The notes below the pieces were generated by a model. The model made no database searches. It saw only the letters and a list, made by a program, of their open reading frames with translations, and was not told the DNA's origin. Shown here in pieces: positions 28,992 to 38,443 of a DNA stretch of 64,000 nucleotides. Each line of letters opens with the position of its first letter. Position 1 is the first letter of the stretch. This DNA is from Alkalisalibacterium limincola (GTDB taxonomy: Bacteria; Pseudomonadota; Gammaproteobacteria; Xanthomonadales; Xanthomonadaceae). The translations under genes and the position numbers were made by a program. Location: positions 372,001-436,000 of the forward strand of contig NZ_VRTS01000001.1 in the NCBI RefSeq assembly GCF_008017755.1. The letters run 5' to 3'.

Positions 28992-29021
28992 GGGCTTCCC
29001 GCCTCGGTGCGCCTGCGCGCG

Positions 29022-30815
29022 TTACTTGTTGTCCACCTGCAGCACGGCCAGGAAGGCCTCCTGCGGGATCTCCACGCGACCGACCTGCTTCATCCGCTTC
29101 TTGCCGGCCTTCTGCTTCTCCAGCAGCTTCTTCTTGCGGCTGATGTCGCCGCCGTAGCACTTGGCCAGCACGTTCTTGCGCATCGCCTTGACCGTCGAGC
29201 GCGAGATGATCTGCGAACCCACCGCCGCCTGGATCGCGACGTCGAACATTTGCCGCGGGATCAGTTCGCGCATCTTCTCGCACAGGTCGCGGCCGCGCCG
29301 GTCGGCCAGGCCGCGATGGGTGACCATCGACAGCGCATCGACGCGCTCGCCGTTGATCAGCACGTCCAGGCGCACGAACGGGCCGGCCTCGAAGCGCACG
29401 AAGTGGTAGTCGAGCGAAGCGTAGCCGCGGCTGACGGACTTCAGGCGGTCGAAGAAGTCCAGCACCACCTCGGCCATCGGCAGCTCGTAGCTGATCTGGA
29501 CCTGGCTGCCCATGTAGTTGATGCCGACCTGGCTGCCGCGCTTCTCCTCGCACAGCGTGATCACGTTGCCCACGTAGTCCGGCGGGGTGAGGATGTTGGC
29601 GCGGATGATCGGCTCGCGCACTTCCTCGATCTTGTTCGACGGCGGCAGCTTGGCCGGGTTGTCCAGCGCCAGGATCGAGCCGTCGGTCAGCAGCACCTCG
29701 TAGATCACGGTCGGCGCCGTGCTGATCAGGTCGAGGTCGTATTCGCGCTCCAGGCGCTCCTGCACGATCTCCATGTGCAGCATTCCGAGGAAGCCGCAGC
29801 GGAAGCCGAAGCCCATCGCTTCGGAGCTCTCCGGCTCGAAGTTGAGCGCCGCATCGTTGAGCTTGAGCTTCTCCAGCGCCTCGCGCAGCGCCGGGTAGTC
29901 GTCGGCGGCCACCGGGAACAGGCCCGAGAAGACCCGCGACTGCATCTTCTGGAAGCCGGGCAGCTGGGTGGTGGCCGGGTCCGACGCCAGCGTCAGCGTG
30001 TCGCCGACCGGCGCACCGTGCACGTCCTTGATCGAGGCGTTGATCCAGCCCACCTCGCCCGCACCGAGCTGCTTGAGCTCCTTGCGCTTGGGCGTGAACA
30101 CGCCGACGTTGTCGACCTGGTGGGTGCGGCCGGTCGACATGACCAGCACCTTGTCGCCGGGCTTGATCTGGCCCTGCATCACCCGCACCAGGCTGACCAC
30201 GCCAAGGTAGTTGTCGAACCACGAGTCGATGATCAGCGCCTGCAGCTTGTCGGTGTCGCGCGGCTTGGGCGGCGGGATACGCTTGACGATCGCCTCCAGC
30301 ACGTCGATGACGTTGAGGCCGGTCTTGGCGCTGATCGCGATCGCGTCCTCGGCGTCGATGCCGATGACCGACTCGATCTCGGCCTTGACCTTGTCGATGT
30401 CGGCCGTTGGCAGGTCGATCTTGTTGATCACCGGGACCACTTCGAGCCCCTGCTCGACGGCCGTGTAGCAATTGGCCACCGACTGCGCTTCCACGCCCTG
30501 GGCGGCATCGACCACCAGCAGGGCGCCCTCGCAGGCCGCCAGTGAACGGCTCACTTCGTAGCTGAAGTCCACGTGCCCCGGCGTGTCGATGAAATTGAGC
30601 TGGTAGGTCTGTCCGTCCAGCGCGGTGTAGGGCAGCGAGACCGACTGCGCCTTGATCGTGATGCCCCGCTCGCGCTCGATCGGGTTGGAATCGAGCACCT
30701 GCTCGGCCATCTCGCGCTCGGTCAGGCCACCGCACAGGTGGATGATGCGGTCGGCCAGCGTCGACTTGCCGTGGTCGACGTGGGCGATGATCGAGAAATT
30801 GCGGATGTGCTGCAT
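29022..30815 (-). CDS. lepA: elongation factor 4 (LepA)
   Basis: LepA/EF4, 597 residues from ATG 30815 (an upstream in-frame start at 30869 would add a non-conserved leader). GTPase motifs [18 protein letters not shown] and NKID are intact, followed by the EF-G-like domains and the LepA-specific C-terminal domain ending in basic [20 protein letters not shown]. It binds ribosomes and affects translation under stress and initiation. A GATAAT hexamer at 30858-30863 (leftward) could be a -10 box, but no -35 was found. A weak GC-rich hairpin near 30892-30927 precedes it after degQ. Confidence 0.97.
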   Translation of the reverse strand: MQHIRNFSIIAHVDHGKSTLADRIIHLCGGLTEREMAEQVLDSNPIERERGITIKAQSVSLPYTALDGQTYQLNFIDTPGHVDFSYEVSRSLAACEGALLVVDAAQGVEAQSVANCYTAVEQGLEVVPVINKIDLPTADIDKVKAEIESVIGIDAEDAIAISAKTGLNVIDVLEAIVKRIPPPKPRDTDKLQALIIDSWFDNYLGVVSLVRVMQGQIKPGDKVLVMSTGRTHQVDNVGVFTPKRKELKQLGAGEVGWINASIKDVHGAPVGDTLTLASDPATTQLPGFQKMQSRVFSGLFPVAADDYPALREALEKLKLNDAALNFEPESSEAMGFGFRCGFLGMLHMEIVQERLEREYDLDLISTAPTVIYEVLLTDGSILALDNPAKLPPSNKIEEVREPIIRANILTPPDYVGNVITLCEEKRGSQVGINYMGSQVQISYELPMAEVVLDFFDRLKSVSRGYASLDYHFVRFEAGPFVRLDVLINGERVDALSMVTHRGLADRRGRDLCEKMRELIPRQMFDVAIQAAVGSQIISRSTVKAMRKNVLAKCYGGDISRKKKLLEKQKAGKKRMKQVGRVEIPQEAFLAVLQVDNK

Positions 30816-30938
30816 GGGGGAGTCGGGGCCTGGGAATCGCGCGGGGACAAACGACGCATTATCGCACATGCCCGGCGGGCTGGGCTCCGACCGGCCGCCA
30901 CGGGCGCCCCTCGGGCGGCCCGGTGGCCGTGCAGGGTG

Positions 30939-32357
30939 TCAGCGGTCGGCGTCGACGGTCAGCGTCACGAAGCGGGTCTGGCCGTCGCCGGAGCGCACCA
31001 GCACCATCACCGTGTCCCCGGCCTCCAACTCGCCGGTGCGGCGGCGCACGTCGGCCACCGAGCCGACATCGGCCTGCCCGACCATCAGCAGCACGTCGCC
31101 TGGGCGGATCTGCGCGCGTCGGGCGCTGTCACCGGTCACCGCCGTGATGCGCACGCCCTCCCCGCTCCCCAGGCCCATGCCGGCCCGGTCCTCGGCGGAA
31201 AGCTCTTCCACGGCCAGCCCCAGGGGGCCGGTCTCCGCGGGTGCCGCCTCGGCGCCCGCGCGGCGCGGCGGAGTGGCCGAGGCCTGGCCCGCGGCGGTGC
31301 CCAGCGTCGCCCGGAGTTCGCGCTCGCGCCCGTCGCGAAGCACGGTGATCCGCACCTCGGTGTCGGGTGCGATGTTGCCCACCATCGGCGGGAGGTCACC
31401 CGAGCTGCTCACCTCAACGCCGTTGAAGGCAACGATGACGTCGCCGCGACGCACGCCGGCCTTGGCCGCGGCGCTGTCGGGCTCGACGTTGGCGACCAGG
31501 GCGCCGATGGAGCGTTGCATGCCCAGCTCGCGGGCCAGTTCGCGCGTCACCTGCTGCACCAGCACGCCCAGCTGGCCACGGCGCACTTCGCCGGTCTCGC
31601 GCAACTGGCGGGCGGCGTTCATCGCGACATCCATCGGGATCGCGAAGCTCACGCCCATGAAGCCACCCGAGTTGGAGAAGATCTGGGAATTGATGCCGAC
31701 CACCTCGCCGTCGACGTTGAGCAGCGGGCCTCCGGAGTTGCCCCGGTTGATCGCCACGTCGGTCTGGATGAACGGCACGTAGTTCTGGCCCTGCATCCGG
31801 CTCTGCCGGCCGGTGCCGCTGACGATGCCGGCGGTCACGGTGTTCTCCAGGAAGCCGAACGGCGAGCCGATCGCGATGACCCACTGGCCGGCGCGCAGCG
31901 TGCGCGAATCACCCAGCGGCAGCGTTGGCAACCCGGTGGCATCGATCCTCAGCAGGGCCACGTCGGATTGCGGGTCCGAGCCGATCACCTCGGCCTCGTA
32001 TTCGCGCCGGTCCGGCAGCCGGACGATGACGGTGTCCGCGCCATCGATGACGTGGTGGTTGGTGAGGACCTCGCCGTCGGCGGAGATGATGAAGCCGGAG
32101 CCGCCCGAGACCGAATCGCGCGGTGGCATCGGCATTCCGGGCTCACCGAAGAAGCGACGGAAGAACTCCGGCAGCTCGTCCTGCGACGGGCCGCTGCGGC
32201 GGGACGTCTGCGCGCTGCGCGTCGCCTCGATGTTGACCACCGCGGGACTGCTGCGCTCCACCAGTTCGGTGAAGTCGGGAAGGTTGGAGACAGCCGAGGC
32301 CTGGGTGGCCACCAGCGCCAGTGCCAGGGTAAGCATCGATCGCATCAAAAGTTTCAT
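30939..32357 (-). CDS. degQ: periplasmic serine protease DegQ/MucD (HtrA family)
   Basis: A 472-residue HtrA protease/chaperone: signal peptide (cleavage near ASA, residue 22), trypsin-like domain with His102, Asp132 and Ser208 (GNSGGPL), and two PDZ domains. It degrades misfolded periplasmic proteins. Its ATG overlaps the rseC stop (ATGA, 32354-32357), so it belongs to the sigma-E operon, as mucD does in pseudomonads. Confidence 0.95.
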   Translation of the reverse strand: MKLLMRSMLTLALALVATQASAVSNLPDFTELVERSSPAVVNIEATRSAQTSRRSGPSQDELPEFFRRFFGEPGMPMPPRDSVSGGSGFIISADGEVLTNHHVIDGADTVIVRLPDRREYEAEVIGSDPQSDVALLRIDATGLPTLPLGDSRTLRAGQWVIAIGSPFGFLENTVTAGIVSGTGRQSRMQGQNYVPFIQTDVAINRGNSGGPLLNVDGEVVGINSQIFSNSGGFMGVSFAIPMDVAMNAARQLRETGEVRRGQLGVLVQQVTRELARELGMQRSIGALVANVEPDSAAAKAGVRRGDVIVAFNGVEVSSSGDLPPMVGNIAPDTEVRITVLRDGRERELRATLGTAAGQASATPPRRAGAEAAPAETGPLGLAVEELSAEDRAGMGLGSGEGVRITAVTGDSARRAQIRPGDVLLMVGQADVGSVADVRRRTGELEAGDTVMVLVRSGDGQTRFVTLTVDADR

Positions 32358-32824
32358 GGTCTGGGCTTGCTCTGCAAAGGTGGGGGGGTGTCATCGATTG
32401 GGTATGGGTTTGCTTCCAGCTTCTCAAGCCGCGGCTGGAATTCGTGCCGCTTTGAGCGCCGCAGCATCCACACAGTTCCCGCCAACAGGCCCAGCAGCGT
32501 CGATGGGTCGCGCGGCAGGCCGGTCAGCAGGGACAGCCCGAAACCGAGCCCGGCACCGAGGACGAGGCCGGCGAGTGCGAGGCCGTAGCCGGCGAAGGCG
32601 GCGCGGCGCAGCGCCAGTTCGTCGACCGCCAGGCGGACCTGGTCTCCAACCTCAAGGTGCGCGCCGGCGGGTAAGGGCAGCGTGATCTCGCCGGACTCAT
32701 CGGAGCGCAGGACATTGCACCGTCCCCCGCAACCGATCCGGCAGCCGCGGCACGCCGCCGCATCCGGGCGCAGGCGGACGTTGTCCTGCGCGATGCCGGT
32801 GACCCGCGCGTCGCGCTCAGCCAT
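32354..32824 (-). CDS. rseC: RseC/MucC family sigma-E positive regulator
   Basis: A 156-residue RseC-like membrane protein. The N-terminus has a cysteine cluster (CRGCRIGCGGRC), then two hydrophobic helices (about residues 72-100 and 107-122) and a basic cytoplasmic tail. E. coli RseC modestly supports sigma-E activity and relates to SoxR-reducing subunits; the same is inferred. ATG 32824 chosen over the TTG codon immediately before it. It lies between rseA and degQ; no rseB gene is present between them. Confidence 0.85.
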   Translation of the reverse strand: MAERDARVTGIAQDNVRLRPDAAACRGCRIGCGGRCNVLRSDESGEITLPLPAGAHLEVGDQVRLAVDELALRRAAFAGYGLALAGLVLGAGLGFGLSLLTGLPRDPSTLLGLLAGTVWMLRRSKRHEFQPRLEKLEANPYPIDDTPPPLQSKPRP

Positions 32825-32851
32825 CAAAGCCGCCCGGGACCAACCACGGGC

Positions 32852-33559
32852 TCAGTGGGTCTCGAGTTCGACGGGGACCGCCTGCTGGCGACCTTCGGCG
32901 GCCTCGACATAGGGCATGAAGTCGCCGAGGCCACCGCCCTGCAGGCGCCCATCCACGATGACCAGGTAGGCCGGGACCCGCGGATCGATCGTCTGCATTC
33001 CGCCCTGCGCCTGCAGCAGGGGCCCGCGCTGCTGCACCGAGACCGCCTGGGCGGGCGCCCGCAGGCGGGGCCGCAGGTCGGCCTCGCTGAGCGGCGACGG
33101 CGCGACGATATAGGGTTCCGCCGGCGTTGCCTCCACCAGCCCCTGTCCAGGCTCCGCCACGGGCGCCTGGGGCTGGGTCGCCATGACCGCGACCACGGCG
33201 ACGCTGGCGGCGATCGCGCCGCCCGCCGCCCAGCGCAGCCAGACCGCGGCTGGCGCTGGCGCCGGTGCGTGTCCGGCGCCGTCCTCGCCCACCTCGGCCA
33301 TCGGCTCGTCGGCATGGCGGCCTGCCTCGATCCCGTCGCGCACCCGCGCCAGGAAGCCGGCATCCACCTGAAGTGCCAGACGGCCCTTGAGGCTGCCCGA
33401 GACCAACTGCCACCGCTCCCAGGCGGCGCGCAAGGCCGGGTCGCCTTCCAGGCGCCGGAGCAGGAAGCGGCTGCGCTCGGCATCGAGCTCGCCGTCCATC
33501 AGCGCAGACAGCTGCTCGCCCAGTTCGGGATCGATCGCGTGGGTGCTTGGCTTGCTCAT
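32852..33559 (-). CDS. rseA: anti-sigma-E factor RseA/MucA
   Basis: A 235-residue anti-sigma factor. The N-terminal zinc-less anti-sigma domain starts GEQLSALMDGELDAERSRFLLRRL, a single membrane helix spans about residues 106-127, and the rest is periplasmic. It holds RpoE at the membrane until cleaved by regulated proteolysis. The start overlaps the rpoE stop (ATGA, 33556-33559), keeping sigma and anti-sigma in proportion. Confidence 0.9.
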   Translation of the reverse strand: MSKPSTHAIDPELGEQLSALMDGELDAERSRFLLRRLEGDPALRAAWERWQLVSGSLKGRLALQVDAGFLARVRDGIEAGRHADEPMAEVGEDGAGHAPAPAPAAVWLRWAAGGAIAASVAVVAVMATQPQAPVAEPGQGLVEATPAEPYIVAPSPLSEADLRPRLRAPAQAVSVQQRGPLLQAQGGMQTIDPRVPAYLVIVDGRLQGGGLGDFMPYVEAAEGRQQAVPVELETH

Positions 33560-34149
33560 GGTCGGACTCGCTCGTTCTCGAGGAGGGGGTTGATGTTCGT
33601 GTCGATCGCCTCGCGGGCCCGGAAGATGCGCGATCGCACCGTGCCGATCGGGCAACCCATGCGCTCGGCGATCTCCTCGTAGCTCAGGCCCTCGACCTCG
33701 CGCAGCGTGATCGCCACGCGCAGCTCTTCGGGCAAGGCATCGACCGTGCGCGCGACCATGCGTTCGATCTCGTCGCGCAGCAGTTCGTGCTCCGGCGTCG
33801 AGGTTTCGCGCAGGCGCTCGCCCGAGGCGTACTGTTCGGCGTCACCGGCATCGATGTCGTCGGTGGGCGGCCGGCGGTTGCGTGCCACGAGGTGGTTCTT
33901 GGCGGTATTCACTGCGATCTTGTATAGCCAGGTATAGAACTGCGCGTCTCCGCGGAAATTCGGAAGCGCCCGGAAGGCGCGGATGAACGCGTCCTGCGCC
34001 ACGTCCTGGCACTCGCTCCAGTCGTTGATGTAGCGGGAGATCAACGCGGTGATGCGGTGCTGGTACTTCAGCACCAGCAGGTCGAACGCCGCGTTGTCGC
34101 CTTTCTGGAAGCGTTGCACCAGAATCTGGTCGGACTCGTTTTCGGCCAT
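33556..34149 (-). CDS. rpoE: RNA polymerase sigma factor RpoE/AlgU
   Basis: A 197-residue ECF sigma factor of the sigma-E type. Region 2 contains DVAQDAFIRAFRALPNFRGDA and WLYKIAVNTAKNHL; region 4 contains LREVEGLSYEEIAERMGCPIGTVRSRIFRARE. It directs envelope stress genes. A probable sigma-E promoter lies upstream at 34191-34218, implying autoregulation. Ribosome site AGGAG eleven bases upstream. First gene of the rseA-rseC-degQ group. Confidence 0.97.
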   Translation of the reverse strand: MAENESDQILVQRFQKGDNAAFDLLVLKYQHRITALISRYINDWSECQDVAQDAFIRAFRALPNFRGDAQFYTWLYKIAVNTAKNHLVARNRRPPTDDIDAGDAEQYASGERLRETSTPEHELLRDEIERMVARTVDALPEELRVAITLREVEGLSYEEIAERMGCPIGTVRSRIFRAREAIDTNINPLLENERVRP

Positions 34150-34184
34150 CCGGGCCGGGTCTCCTATGGCTCGGCACCGGGGCT

Positions 34185-34197
34185 GGTCACTGTGACC
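34185..34197. promoter_or_regulatory. 13-bp palindrome GGTCAC-T-GTGACC
   Basis: A perfect inverted repeat with one central base, in the 148-base gap between rpoE and the fatty-acid gene, overlapping the predicted rpoE -10 box. Its position suits an operator. No regulator is known. Confidence 0.45.
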
Positions 34198-34218
34198 GGG
34201 CGGTGCCTGGAAAGTTCA
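34191..34218 (-). promoter_or_regulatory. candidate sigma-E promoter for rpoE operon
   Basis: Read leftward: -35 TGAACTT (34218-34212), 15-base spacer, -10 GTCACA (34196-34191). The E. coli sigma-E consensus is GGAACTT, 15-16 bases, GTCTAA, so seven-base -35 matches six positions and the -10 keeps GTC and the last A. The start would lie about 35 bases before rpoE. Confidence 0.5.
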
Positions 34219-34297
34219 CGGCATGGCATCCATCCGGGGGACGTTGCCCTGCCGGCGCGCAGCCGGGATGATACGGTCTTTCCCCATACCGTGACGG

Positions 34298-36373
34298 ATG
34301 GACCCCCGTATGTTCGATGGACTCCAATTCCAGCACTGGCAGCCCCGGCTGCGCGACGATGGTTTCGTCGTCCTGACTCTCGATCGTGCAGACCAGCGCG
34401 TCAATGCCCTGTCCGCAGCCGTGCTCGAGGAGCTCGAGCAGGCGGTCGAGCGCATCGCGATCGGCAAGCCCAAGGGGGTGGTGATCATCTCCGGCAAGCA
34501 GGCGGGCTTCGTGCCGGGTGCCGACATCTCGGAATTCCAGGAGTTCGATGCCAAGGGCATCGTCCATGACCGGATCCGCGCCGGCCAGGGCATCCTGCAA
34601 AAGCTTGCCGAGCTGCCGGTGCCGACGGTGTGCGCGATCCACGGCCACTGCATGGGCGGCGGCACCGAGCTGGCGCTGGCCTGCGACTACCGCATCGCGA
34701 CCAGTGACGAATCCACCCGGATCGGACTCCCGGAAGTGAAGCTGGGCATCTACCCGGGCTGGGGCGGCAGTGTTCGCCTCCCGCCCCTGGTGGGCGCGCC
34801 GGCGGCCATGGACATGATGCTCACCGGCCGCGGCCTGAGCGCGAAGGCGGCGCGTGGCATCGGCCTGGTCGACAAGGTGGTCGAGCCGGCCGTGTTGCTC
34901 GACGCTGCGATCGAGCTGGGCCGGCGCGGCACCACCCGCCCGTTCAAGCAACGCGCGCTGGGCTGGGCCACCAACATCTGGCCGACGCGACAGGTGCTGG
35001 CGCCGATCCTTGTCAAGCAGGTCTCGCGCAAGGCACGCAAGGAGCACTACCCGGCTCCGTTCAGCCTGATCGAGACCTGGCGCCGCAGCGGCGGCACCGT
35101 CGATGCGCGGCTCAAGGCGGAGGCCAAGTCGGTGGCCAGGCTCGCCCAGACGCCGACCGCGCGGAACCTGGTGCGCGTCTTCTTCCTGCAGGAGCGCCTG
35201 AAGGGGCTGGGCGGCAAGGAGCATGGGATCCAGCACGTGCACGTCGTCGGCGCCGGCGTCATGGGCGGCGACATCGCTGCGTGGAGCGCGCTCAAGGGCT
35301 TCGACGTGACCCTCGAGGACCGCGAGATGAAATACATCGAGCCGGCCCTGCAGCGCGCCGACAAGCTGTATGCCAAGAAGGTCAAGGATGATGCCCGTCG
35401 CAGCGAGACGCGTGCCCGCCTGGTGGCCGATGTCGCCGGCGAGGGCGTGGCCAAGGCCGACCTCGTGATCGAGGCGATCTTCGAGAACCTGGAGGCCAAG
35501 CAGGCGCTGTACGCCAAGGCCGAAGCCTCGCTCAAGCCCGACGCGACCCTCGCCTCGAACACCAGCTCGATCGCTCTGGATGAACTCGCCGCCGACCTCA
35601 AGGCCCCGGAGCGGTTCGCCGGCCTGCATTTCTTCAACCCGGTATCGATGATGCCGCTGGTGGAGATCGTGCGCCACGAGAAGATGGACGAGGCCACGCA
35701 GAAGCGGCTGGCGGCTTTCTGCCGCGCGATCGGCAAGCTGCCGGTGCCGGTGGCCGGCAGCCCCGGCTTCCTGGTCAACCGCATCCTGATGCCCTACCTG
35801 CTCGAGGCGATGACCTGTCATTCCGAGGGCGTGCCCGGCCCGGTCATCGACAAGACCGCGGTGAAGTTCGGCATGCCGATGGGCCCGATCGAACTGGCCG
35901 ATACGGTGGGCCTGGACGTCGCCGCCAGCGTCGGCAAGATCCTCGCCGACTTCCTCGGCCTGCCGATTCCCAAGGGACTGGAGTCCAAGCTGGAGCATGG
36001 CAAGCGCGGCCGCAAGGACGGCGAAGGCTTCTACGTGTGGGAGGACGGCAAGGCGAAGAAGCCCGAAGTGCCGAAGGAATACCGCGCCCCGGAGGACCTC
36101 GAGGACCGGCTGATCCTGCCCTTCGTCAACGAGGCGGTGGCGTGCTGGCACGAAGGTGTGGTCGAAGACGCCGACCTGCTCGACGCGGGCGTCATCTTCG
36201 GCACCGGGTTCGCCCCGTTCCGCGGCGGCCCGATCACCTACGCACGCAGCGCCGGTCCGGCCAAGCTCAAGGCCCGGCTGGAACAGCTGGCCGGTCGCCA
36301 TGGCGACCGCTTCGCGCCGCGACCGGGTTGGGACGAGCTGATCGCCGCCGGGACGGATTCCCCAGGCCCCTGA
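34298..36373 (+). CDS. fadJ: fatty-acid oxidation complex alpha subunit (FadB/FadJ-like)
   Basis: A 691-residue fusion: enoyl-CoA hydratase/isomerase domain (residues about 1-190, with the oxyanion-hole region SGKQAGFVPGADISEF and CMGGGTELALACDYR), then 3-hydroxyacyl-CoA dehydrogenase (NAD site HVVGAGVMGGDIA around 314-326, HFFNPVSMMPLVE near 443-455, AVKFGMPMGPIELADTVGLD). It performs two steps of beta-oxidation. No fadA thiolase lies beside it. FadB versus FadJ cannot be separated with confidence. ATG 34298 or 34310 may start it. Divergent from rpoE. Confidence 0.88.
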   Translation: MDPRMFDGLQFQHWQPRLRDDGFVVLTLDRADQRVNALSAAVLEELEQAVERIAIGKPKGVVIISGKQAGFVPGADISEFQEFDAKGIVHDRIRAGQGILQKLAELPVPTVCAIHGHCMGGGTELALACDYRIATSDESTRIGLPEVKLGIYPGWGGSVRLPPLVGAPAAMDMMLTGRGLSAKAARGIGLVDKVVEPAVLLDAAIELGRRGTTRPFKQRALGWATNIWPTRQVLAPILVKQVSRKARKEHYPAPFSLIETWRRSGGTVDARLKAEAKSVARLAQTPTARNLVRVFFLQERLKGLGGKEHGIQHVHVVGAGVMGGDIAAWSALKGFDVTLEDREMKYIEPALQRADKLYAKKVKDDARRSETRARLVADVAGEGVAKADLVIEAIFENLEAKQALYAKAEASLKPDATLASNTSSIALDELAADLKAPERFAGLHFFNPVSMMPLVEIVRHEKMDEATQKRLAAFCRAIGKLPVPVAGSPGFLVNRILMPYLLEAMTCHSEGVPGPVIDKTAVKFGMPMGPIELADTVGLDVAASVGKILADFLGLPIPKGLESKLEHGKRGRKDGEGFYVWEDGKAKKPEVPKEYRAPEDLEDRLILPFVNEAVACWHEGVVEDADLLDAGVIFGTGFAPFRGGPITYARSAGPAKLKARLEQLAGRHGDRFAPRPGWDELIAAGTDSPGP

Positions 36374-36395
36374 GCCCCGGAGCCGAGGTGCAACG

Positions 36396-36426
36396 AAAAA
36401 GCCCCGGTCGACGCCGGGGCTTTTTT
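36396..36426. terminator. bidirectional Rho-independent terminator
   Basis: AAAAA, a 7-bp stem GCCCCGG/CCGGGGC (36401-36407 and 36414-36420) with 6-base loop, then TTTTTT. U-tracts exist in both directions, fitting its place between the stops of fadJ (+) and pilZ (-). Confidence 0.92.
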
Positions 36427-36448
36427 CTGGCGCTGCGGAGGGCCGACC

Positions 36449-36805
36449 TCACATCGTGTGGGTGGGTTTGTCCGCGGTGAGGGTGCCCGCGAGCAGCGTC
36501 TCGATCTTCCCGCGCACCGTCTCACCCTCGTTGGTGTCGGCGAACTGCACGCCAATGCCGGCTGCCCGGTTGCCCTGCGCGCCCGGGGGCGTCACCCAGA
36601 TCACCTTGCCGGCCACCGGCAGGCGGTCCTTGTCCTCCATCAGCGTGAGCAGGATGAAGACTTCATCGCCCAGCATGTAGCGCTTGGTCGTGGGCACGAA
36701 GATGCCGCCGCCCTTCACGTAGGGCATGTACGCGTTGTACAGCGCGCTCTTGTCCTTGATCGCCAGTGACAGGATGCCCTGTCGTGCCCCAGCTGCTCCG
36801 CTCAT
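36449..36805 (-). CDS. pilZ: PilZ domain protein
   Basis: A 118-residue single PilZ domain protein. From ATG 36805 (CCGGAG ribosome site seven bases upstream) it reads ILSLAIKDKSALYNAYMPYVKGGGIFVPTTKRY, matching the type IV pilus PilZ of pseudomonads and xanthomonads. That protein, despite its name, lacks the RxxxR motif and does not bind cyclic di-GMP well; the motif is also missing here. It supports type IV pilus assembly through FimX and PilB in Xanthomonas. Last gene of the leftward fab-to-pilZ block, 17 bases after holB. Confidence 0.9.
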   Translation of the reverse strand: MSGAAGARQGILSLAIKDKSALYNAYMPYVKGGGIFVPTTKRYMLGDEVFILLTLMEDKDRLPVAGKVIWVTPPGAQGNRAAGIGVQFADTNEGETVRGKIETLLAGTLTADKPTHTM

Positions 36806-36821
36806 GTGCTGCTCCGGTAGG

Positions 36822-37790
36822 TCATTGCCCCACGCAGGCCGAACGCCAGTCGCGCAGGAGGCCGGCCACGGCCAGGTCCAGTCGGACCGTCGTGCCCAGC
36901 AGGCGCCGCGACCGGTTGGCCGCATCGAACCATGTCGACAGCTTCTGGAAATCCGCCGTGGCGGTCAAGCGATCCGGCTCGGCCAGCCCCTGCATCGAGG
37001 CACACAGTCGCTGCGCGTGCTCGGCCGCCAGCTGCAGCCGCAGGTCCAGCGCGTCGTCCGCAGCCCAGGCCTTGCCGAGATCCAGCGGCGCCACCCGGCC
37101 TCCGGCGACCGCGGCCAGCTCCGACATCACCTCGCGTCGCAGTTCCAGGGTTCCCGAGGCGGCCCACTGCGCGGCCAGCCCCGGATTGCCCCGCGCCGCA
37201 TCCAGGGCGTCGGCCGCACCGGCCACGCCCTGTGCCTGCAGCCAGGCCAGCCCCTGCTCGCGGGTCGGCATGCGCAGTTCGAAGCGGTGGCAGCGGCTGC
37301 GGATCGTGGCCGGCAACTGGTGCGACCGATGGCTGACGAGCAGCAGGAAACGGTTGCCGGAGGGCTCCTCGAGCGTCTTGAGCAAGGAGTTCGCGGCGCT
37401 GCGATTGAGCGCATCGGCCGGATCGATCAGTGCGACCTGCGCGCCACCCAGCTGGGGCGTCAGCGCAAACCACTCCCCCAGGCGGCGCATCTGGTCGATG
37501 ATGACCTCGGTACGCAGTTTTCCGCTCTTCTCGTTGATCTCGAACGTGACGTGCTGGAAGTCGGGATGGGTCCCGGCGGCCAGCAGGACGCAGTGGCGGC
37601 ACCGGCCGCAGGCGCGGCCCGATTCTGGCGTGGCGCACAGCAGCCTTGCCGCCAACGCCTGTGCCACGGCGTGCTTGCCCAGGCCCTGGGCGCCGGTCAG
37701 CAGCAGCGCGTGGCCCAGCCTGCCCGCCTCATGTGCGGCCACCAGGCGCTCCAGCACCGTCTCCTGCCATGGTGCAAGCCCCCCACTCAT
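36822..37790 (-). CDS. holB: DNA polymerase III subunit delta'
   Basis: A 322-residue delta' clamp-loader subunit. AAA+ fold with GAQGLGKHAVAQALA near residue 33 (a modified P-loop), a zinc module (Cys-x8-Cys-x2-Cys-x2-Cys, CATPESGRACGRCRHC), and LNRSAANSLLKTLEEPSGNRFLLLVSH. It opens and loads the sliding clamp with DnaX. Start overlaps the tmk stop by 4 bases. Confidence 0.94.
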   Translation of the reverse strand: MSGGLAPWQETVLERLVAAHEAGRLGHALLLTGAQGLGKHAVAQALAARLLCATPESGRACGRCRHCVLLAAGTHPDFQHVTFEINEKSGKLRTEVIIDQMRRLGEWFALTPQLGGAQVALIDPADALNRSAANSLLKTLEEPSGNRFLLLVSHRSHQLPATIRSRCHRFELRMPTREQGLAWLQAQGVAGAADALDAARGNPGLAAQWAASGTLELRREVMSELAAVAGGRVAPLDLGKAWAADDALDLRLQLAAEHAQRLCASMQGLAEPDRLTATADFQKLSTWFDAANRSRRLLGTTVRLDLAVAGLLRDWRSACVGQ

Positions 37791-38443
37791 GCCAGGCCGC
37801 TCCCGGCGAGTCGGGCTTCCAGCGCCTCGAGGACGTCCGCACGCACCCGGTCGGGCGGCTGCGAGGCATCGATGACCCGGAAGCGTTCCGGCTCGGCCTG
37901 CGCGCGCCGCCGGTAGGCCCCGCGGACACGCTCGAAGAATGCATCGCGCTCGGACTCGATCCGGTCCGCGCCCTCGCCCCGCGCGCGTGCGCGCGCCAGG
38001 CCTTCGGCCACGTCCACATCGAGCAGGAAGGTCAGGTCCGGGCGCACCAGGGCCGCCCAGCGCTCGAGCTCGGCGATGTGGCCGGCATCCAGGCCGCGGC
38101 CGCCGCCCTGGTAGGCGAAGCTGGCGTCGGTGAACCGGTCGCTGACCACGATCGCCCCACGCTCCAGCGCCGGCAGCACCGTCTCGCGCACCAGCTGCGC
38201 GCGCGAGGCGAACATCAGCAGCAGCTCCGTTTCGGCGAACAACACCTGCGCCGGGTCCAGCAACAGCTCGCGGATCCGCTCGCCGGCAGGTGTGCCGCCG
38301 GGCTCCCGCGTCACCACGAGTTCGCGTCCGACACCCTCCAGCCGGGCGGTGATCGCGGCCAGCACCGTGGACTTGCCCGCACCCTCGCCGCCCTCGAGGC
38401 TGATCAGGAAGCCCCGCGACGCGTCGGCCTGCGGGTCACTCAT
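37787..38443 (-). CDS. tmk: thymidylate kinase
   Basis: A 218-residue dTMP kinase. P-loop GGEGAGKST at residues 18-26, the DR[F/Y] motif in VVSDRFTDASFAYQGGGRG, and the lid RARARGEGADRIE. It makes dTDP for DNA synthesis. ATG 38443 overlaps the end of mltG by 8 bases; the longer upstream reading is an artefact. Confidence 0.95.
   Translation of the reverse strand: MSDPQADASRGFLISLEGGEGAGKSTVLAAITARLEGVGRELVVTREPGGTPAGERIRELLLDPAQVLFAETELLLMFASRAQLVRETVLPALERGAIVVSDRFTDASFAYQGGGRGLDAGHIAELERWAALVRPDLTFLLDVDVAEGLARARARGEGADRIESERDAFFERVRGAYRRRAQAEPERFRVIDASQPPDRVRADVLEALEARLAGSGLA

Noticed and set aside
30858-30863. GATAAT as a lepA promoter
   Set aside because: No acceptable -35 at 16-18 bases; mentioned only under lepA.
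30939-31300. GC-rich imperfect hairpin after degQ as a terminator
   Set aside because: The hairpin actually lies at about 30892-30927, is imperfect and has no U-tract; too weak to list separately.
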